This document shows positions 35,287-36,416 of a DNA stretch of 36,416 nucleotides, piece by piece; within the stretch, counting starts at the first letter, position 1, and every line of letters starts with the position of its first letter. The DNA lies in contig NZ_JANBVH010000041.1 of the NCBI RefSeq assembly GCF_024273235.1, positions 1-36,416 of the forward strand, written 5' to 3'. A program made the position numbers and the translations under genes. The notes under the pieces are model-generated. The model saw nothing but the letters and a program-made list of their open reading frames with translations, ran no database searches and was not told where the DNA came from. The DNA is from Sphingomonas faeni. GTDB lineage: Bacteria > Pseudomonadota > Alphaproteobacteria > Sphingomonadales > Sphingomonadaceae.

Positions 35287-35326
35287 CAAACAGGAAAGGC
35301 CGCGGCACCCCCCGGTACCGCGGCCT
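35287..35326 (-). terminator. Intrinsic terminator of ctrA
   Basis: AGGCCGCGG at 35297-35305 and CCGCGGCCT at 35318-35326 form a perfect 9-bp stem that can extend inward (GGTACC/GGTGCC). On the minus strand it is followed by TTTCCTGTTTG. It lies 25 bases past the ctrA stop. Confidence 0.75.
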
Positions 35327-35351
35327 CAAGCGCTCCCGAAAAACAGGGGAG

Positions 35352-36053
35352 TTACGCGACCTGGGCTTCGAGCGCTTCGTCGGGCTCGCGCAGCACGTAG
35401 CCGCGACCCCAGACGGTCTCGATGTAATTCTCGCCATCGCATGCCAGGCTGAGCTTCTTCCGCAGCTTGCAGATGAACACGTCGATGATCTTCAATTCGG
35501 GCTCGTCCATCCCGCCATAGAGATGGTTGAGGAACATTTCCTTGGTGAGCGTGGTGCCCTTGCGGAGCGAGAGTAGCTCCAGCATCGCATATTCCTTGCC
35601 GGTCAGATGCACGCGGCTGCCACCGACCTCGACCGTCTTCGCGTCGAGGTTCACGGCCAGCTTGCCGGTCCGGATGACCGACTGGCTGTGACCCTTGGAG
35701 CGACGGACGACGGCGTGGATCCGTGCGACCAGTTCCTCGCGGTGGAACGGCTTGGTGACATAGTCGTCGGCACCGAAACCGAAGCTCCGTACCTTCGAGT
35801 CCATTTCGTTCACGCCCGACAGGATCAGCACCGGCGTCGAGACCCGCGCGACCCGGAGCCGCTTGAGCACGTCGTACCCATGCATGTCGGGCAGGTTCAG
35901 ATCGAGCAGGATGATGTCGTAATCATACAACTTGCCCAGATCGAGGCCTTCTTCCCCGAGATCGGTGATGTAGACGTTGAACCCTTCGGTCGTCAGCATC
36001 AGCTCGATAGCCTTCGCCGTGGTCGGCTCGTCTTCGATCAGCAGAACCCGCAT
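35352..36053 (-). CDS. ctrA: Cell-cycle response regulator CtrA
   Basis: The start at 36053 has GAGGGGA six bases upstream and gives 233 residues, as in Caulobacter CtrA (231). The receiver has D8 and E9-type acidic residues, phosphoacceptor D51 in LLDLNLPDMHGYD and K101 in YVTKPFH. The winged-helix domain keeps the long identical blocks of CtrA, such as KTVEVGGSRVHLTGKEY, LSLRKGTTLTKEMFLNHLYG and ELKIIDVFICKLRKKL. CtrA binds TTAA-N7-TTAA sites and controls division, motility and pilus genes in Alphaproteobacteria. The last residues are QVA rather than the Ala-Ala end that ClpXP reads in Caulobacter. A CtrA-box-like site and a GANTC site lie upstream. Confidence 0.97.
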   Translation of the reverse strand: MRVLLIEDEPTTAKAIELMLTTEGFNVYITDLGEEGLDLGKLYDYDIILLDLNLPDMHGYDVLKRLRVARVSTPVLILSGVNEMDSKVRSFGFGADDYVTKPFHREELVARIHAVVRRSKGHSQSVIRTGKLAVNLDAKTVEVGGSRVHLTGKEYAMLELLSLRKGTTLTKEMFLNHLYGGMDEPELKIIDVFICKLRKKLSLACDGENYIETVWGRGYVLREPDEALEAQVA

Positions 36054-36141
36054 GCGTCGTCCCCTCTTCGCGAGACCGTCCGACACCCCATGCCAGCCGC
36101 TCGACTTCTATTCATTAACCACACAACATCTGAAGGCAAAA

Positions 36142-36158
36142 GGTTAATTTCGGACTAA
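36142..36158 (-). promoter_or_regulatory. CtrA-box-like site upstream of ctrA
   Basis: On the minus strand the sequence is TTAGTCCGAAATTAACC, matching TTAA-N7-TTAAC in all but one base. It lies about 90 bases before the ctrA start, at a distance that fits promoter control. It suggests that CtrA regulates its own gene, as in Caulobacter. Confidence 0.5.
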
Positions 36159-36170
36159 GGTTGACAGGAC

Positions 36171-36175
36171 GAATC
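36171..36175. promoter_or_regulatory. GANTC (CcrM) site upstream of ctrA
   Basis: GAATC is the only GANTC in the 363 bases upstream of ctrA in this window and lies 12 bases from the CtrA-box-like site. In Caulobacter a GANTC site in the ctrA P1 promoter ties transcription to methylation. One site could be chance. Confidence 0.35.
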
Positions 36176-36205
36176 AGCCGGATCGCTGGCGACCGGTTGA
36201 ATTCC

Positions 36206-36415
36206 TTACAAATCTTCTGCCGGGGGGCTCGGCGCCAGTTCGGGCGTGAGCAACGTCCGGTCGACGGTCTTTGTGATGTCCTCGCCGAGCAACCCACGCC
36301 GATACACGCTGCGGACTGACCGCGATTTCGGCAAATGAAGGGCGAATTGTCTGCGTCGGGGGCTGAGGCGGTTCATGCGGATGCGGGTCGCCTGAGGGGT
36401 GTCGTACGAGGCAAA
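36206..36415 (-). CDS. Possible 3' end of a gene upstream of ctrA, partial
   Basis: A minus-strand frame is open from the window edge to a TAA at 36206-36208, giving 69 residues with mostly G or C at third codon positions, unlike the other frames here. The end reads LLGEDITKTVDRTLLTPELA followed by a Pro-rich tip. An inner ATG at 36376 has no ribosome binding site, so the start is probably outside the window. I do not recognise it. Confidence 0.35.
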   Translation of the reverse strand, partial: FASYDTPQATRIRMNRLSPRRRQFALHLPKSRSVRSVYRRGLLGEDITKTVDRTLLTPELAPSPPAEDL

Positions 36416-36416
36416 A

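Noticed and set aside
36335..36416. A plus-strand frame (MKGELSASGAE...) open to the window end
   Set aside because: It has no ribosome binding site, only 27 codons in view, and overlaps the minus-strand frame with better codon use.

Overview
The window looks like a chromosomal segment of a sphingomonad (Sphingomonas or close relative, Alphaproteobacteria). The reasons are high G+C, a near-canonical CtrA regulator, a Ctc-type bL25 with a long acidic tail, a separate two-subunit glycyl-tRNA synthetase, and many GC-rich palindromic repeats in the gaps. This is inference from gene content and style; no search was run.

Layout. 1-792: 3' part of an Mrr-like PD-(D/E)xK nuclease. 989-3501: YchF ATPase (-) and a YahK-type zinc alcohol dehydrogenase (+). 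3661-5734 (-): rplY, pth and a 2OG-Fe(II) oxygenase whose start overlaps the pth stop. 5735-6173: gap with a 30-codon membrane micro-ORF. 6174-13431: TraB/GumN-like protein (-), then glyQ, glyS and ppdK (+). 13585-21154 (-): a tad/cpa pilus operon, cpaA-cpaB-cpaC-cpaD-cpaE-tadB-tadC, plus a small membrane protein at its 3' end. No CpaF/TadA ATPase and no Flp pilin gene is present. 21174-23475 (+): alpha/beta hydrolase, FAD-dependent amine/amino-acid oxidoreductase and a YegP-like small protein. 23518-25890 (-): ispH-thrB-rnhA with overlapping or abutting ends. 26013-28505: lipoprotein (+), Dps (-), ROK sugar kinase (+). 28597-32402 (+): a two-component pair, a REC-GGDEF-EAL regulator and a CHASE4-HAMP histidine kinase coupled by TGATG. 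32529-36053: DNA polymerase IV (-), phospholipase D-like protein (+) and CtrA (-), with the tail of another gene at the window edge.

Most genes are conserved core functions (translation, isoprenoids, threonine, pyruvate/PEP conversion, cell-cycle control). The points most worth a second look are: glyS, which carries two in-frame palindromic repeat elements and a low-G+C patch; the tad cluster without its motor ATPase; the micro-ORF between rplY and the TraB-like gene; a CtrA-box-like site and a GANTC site upstream of ctrA; and palindromic repeats in most gaps between convergent genes. I saw no tRNA, rRNA, CRISPR array, insertion sequence or prophage.
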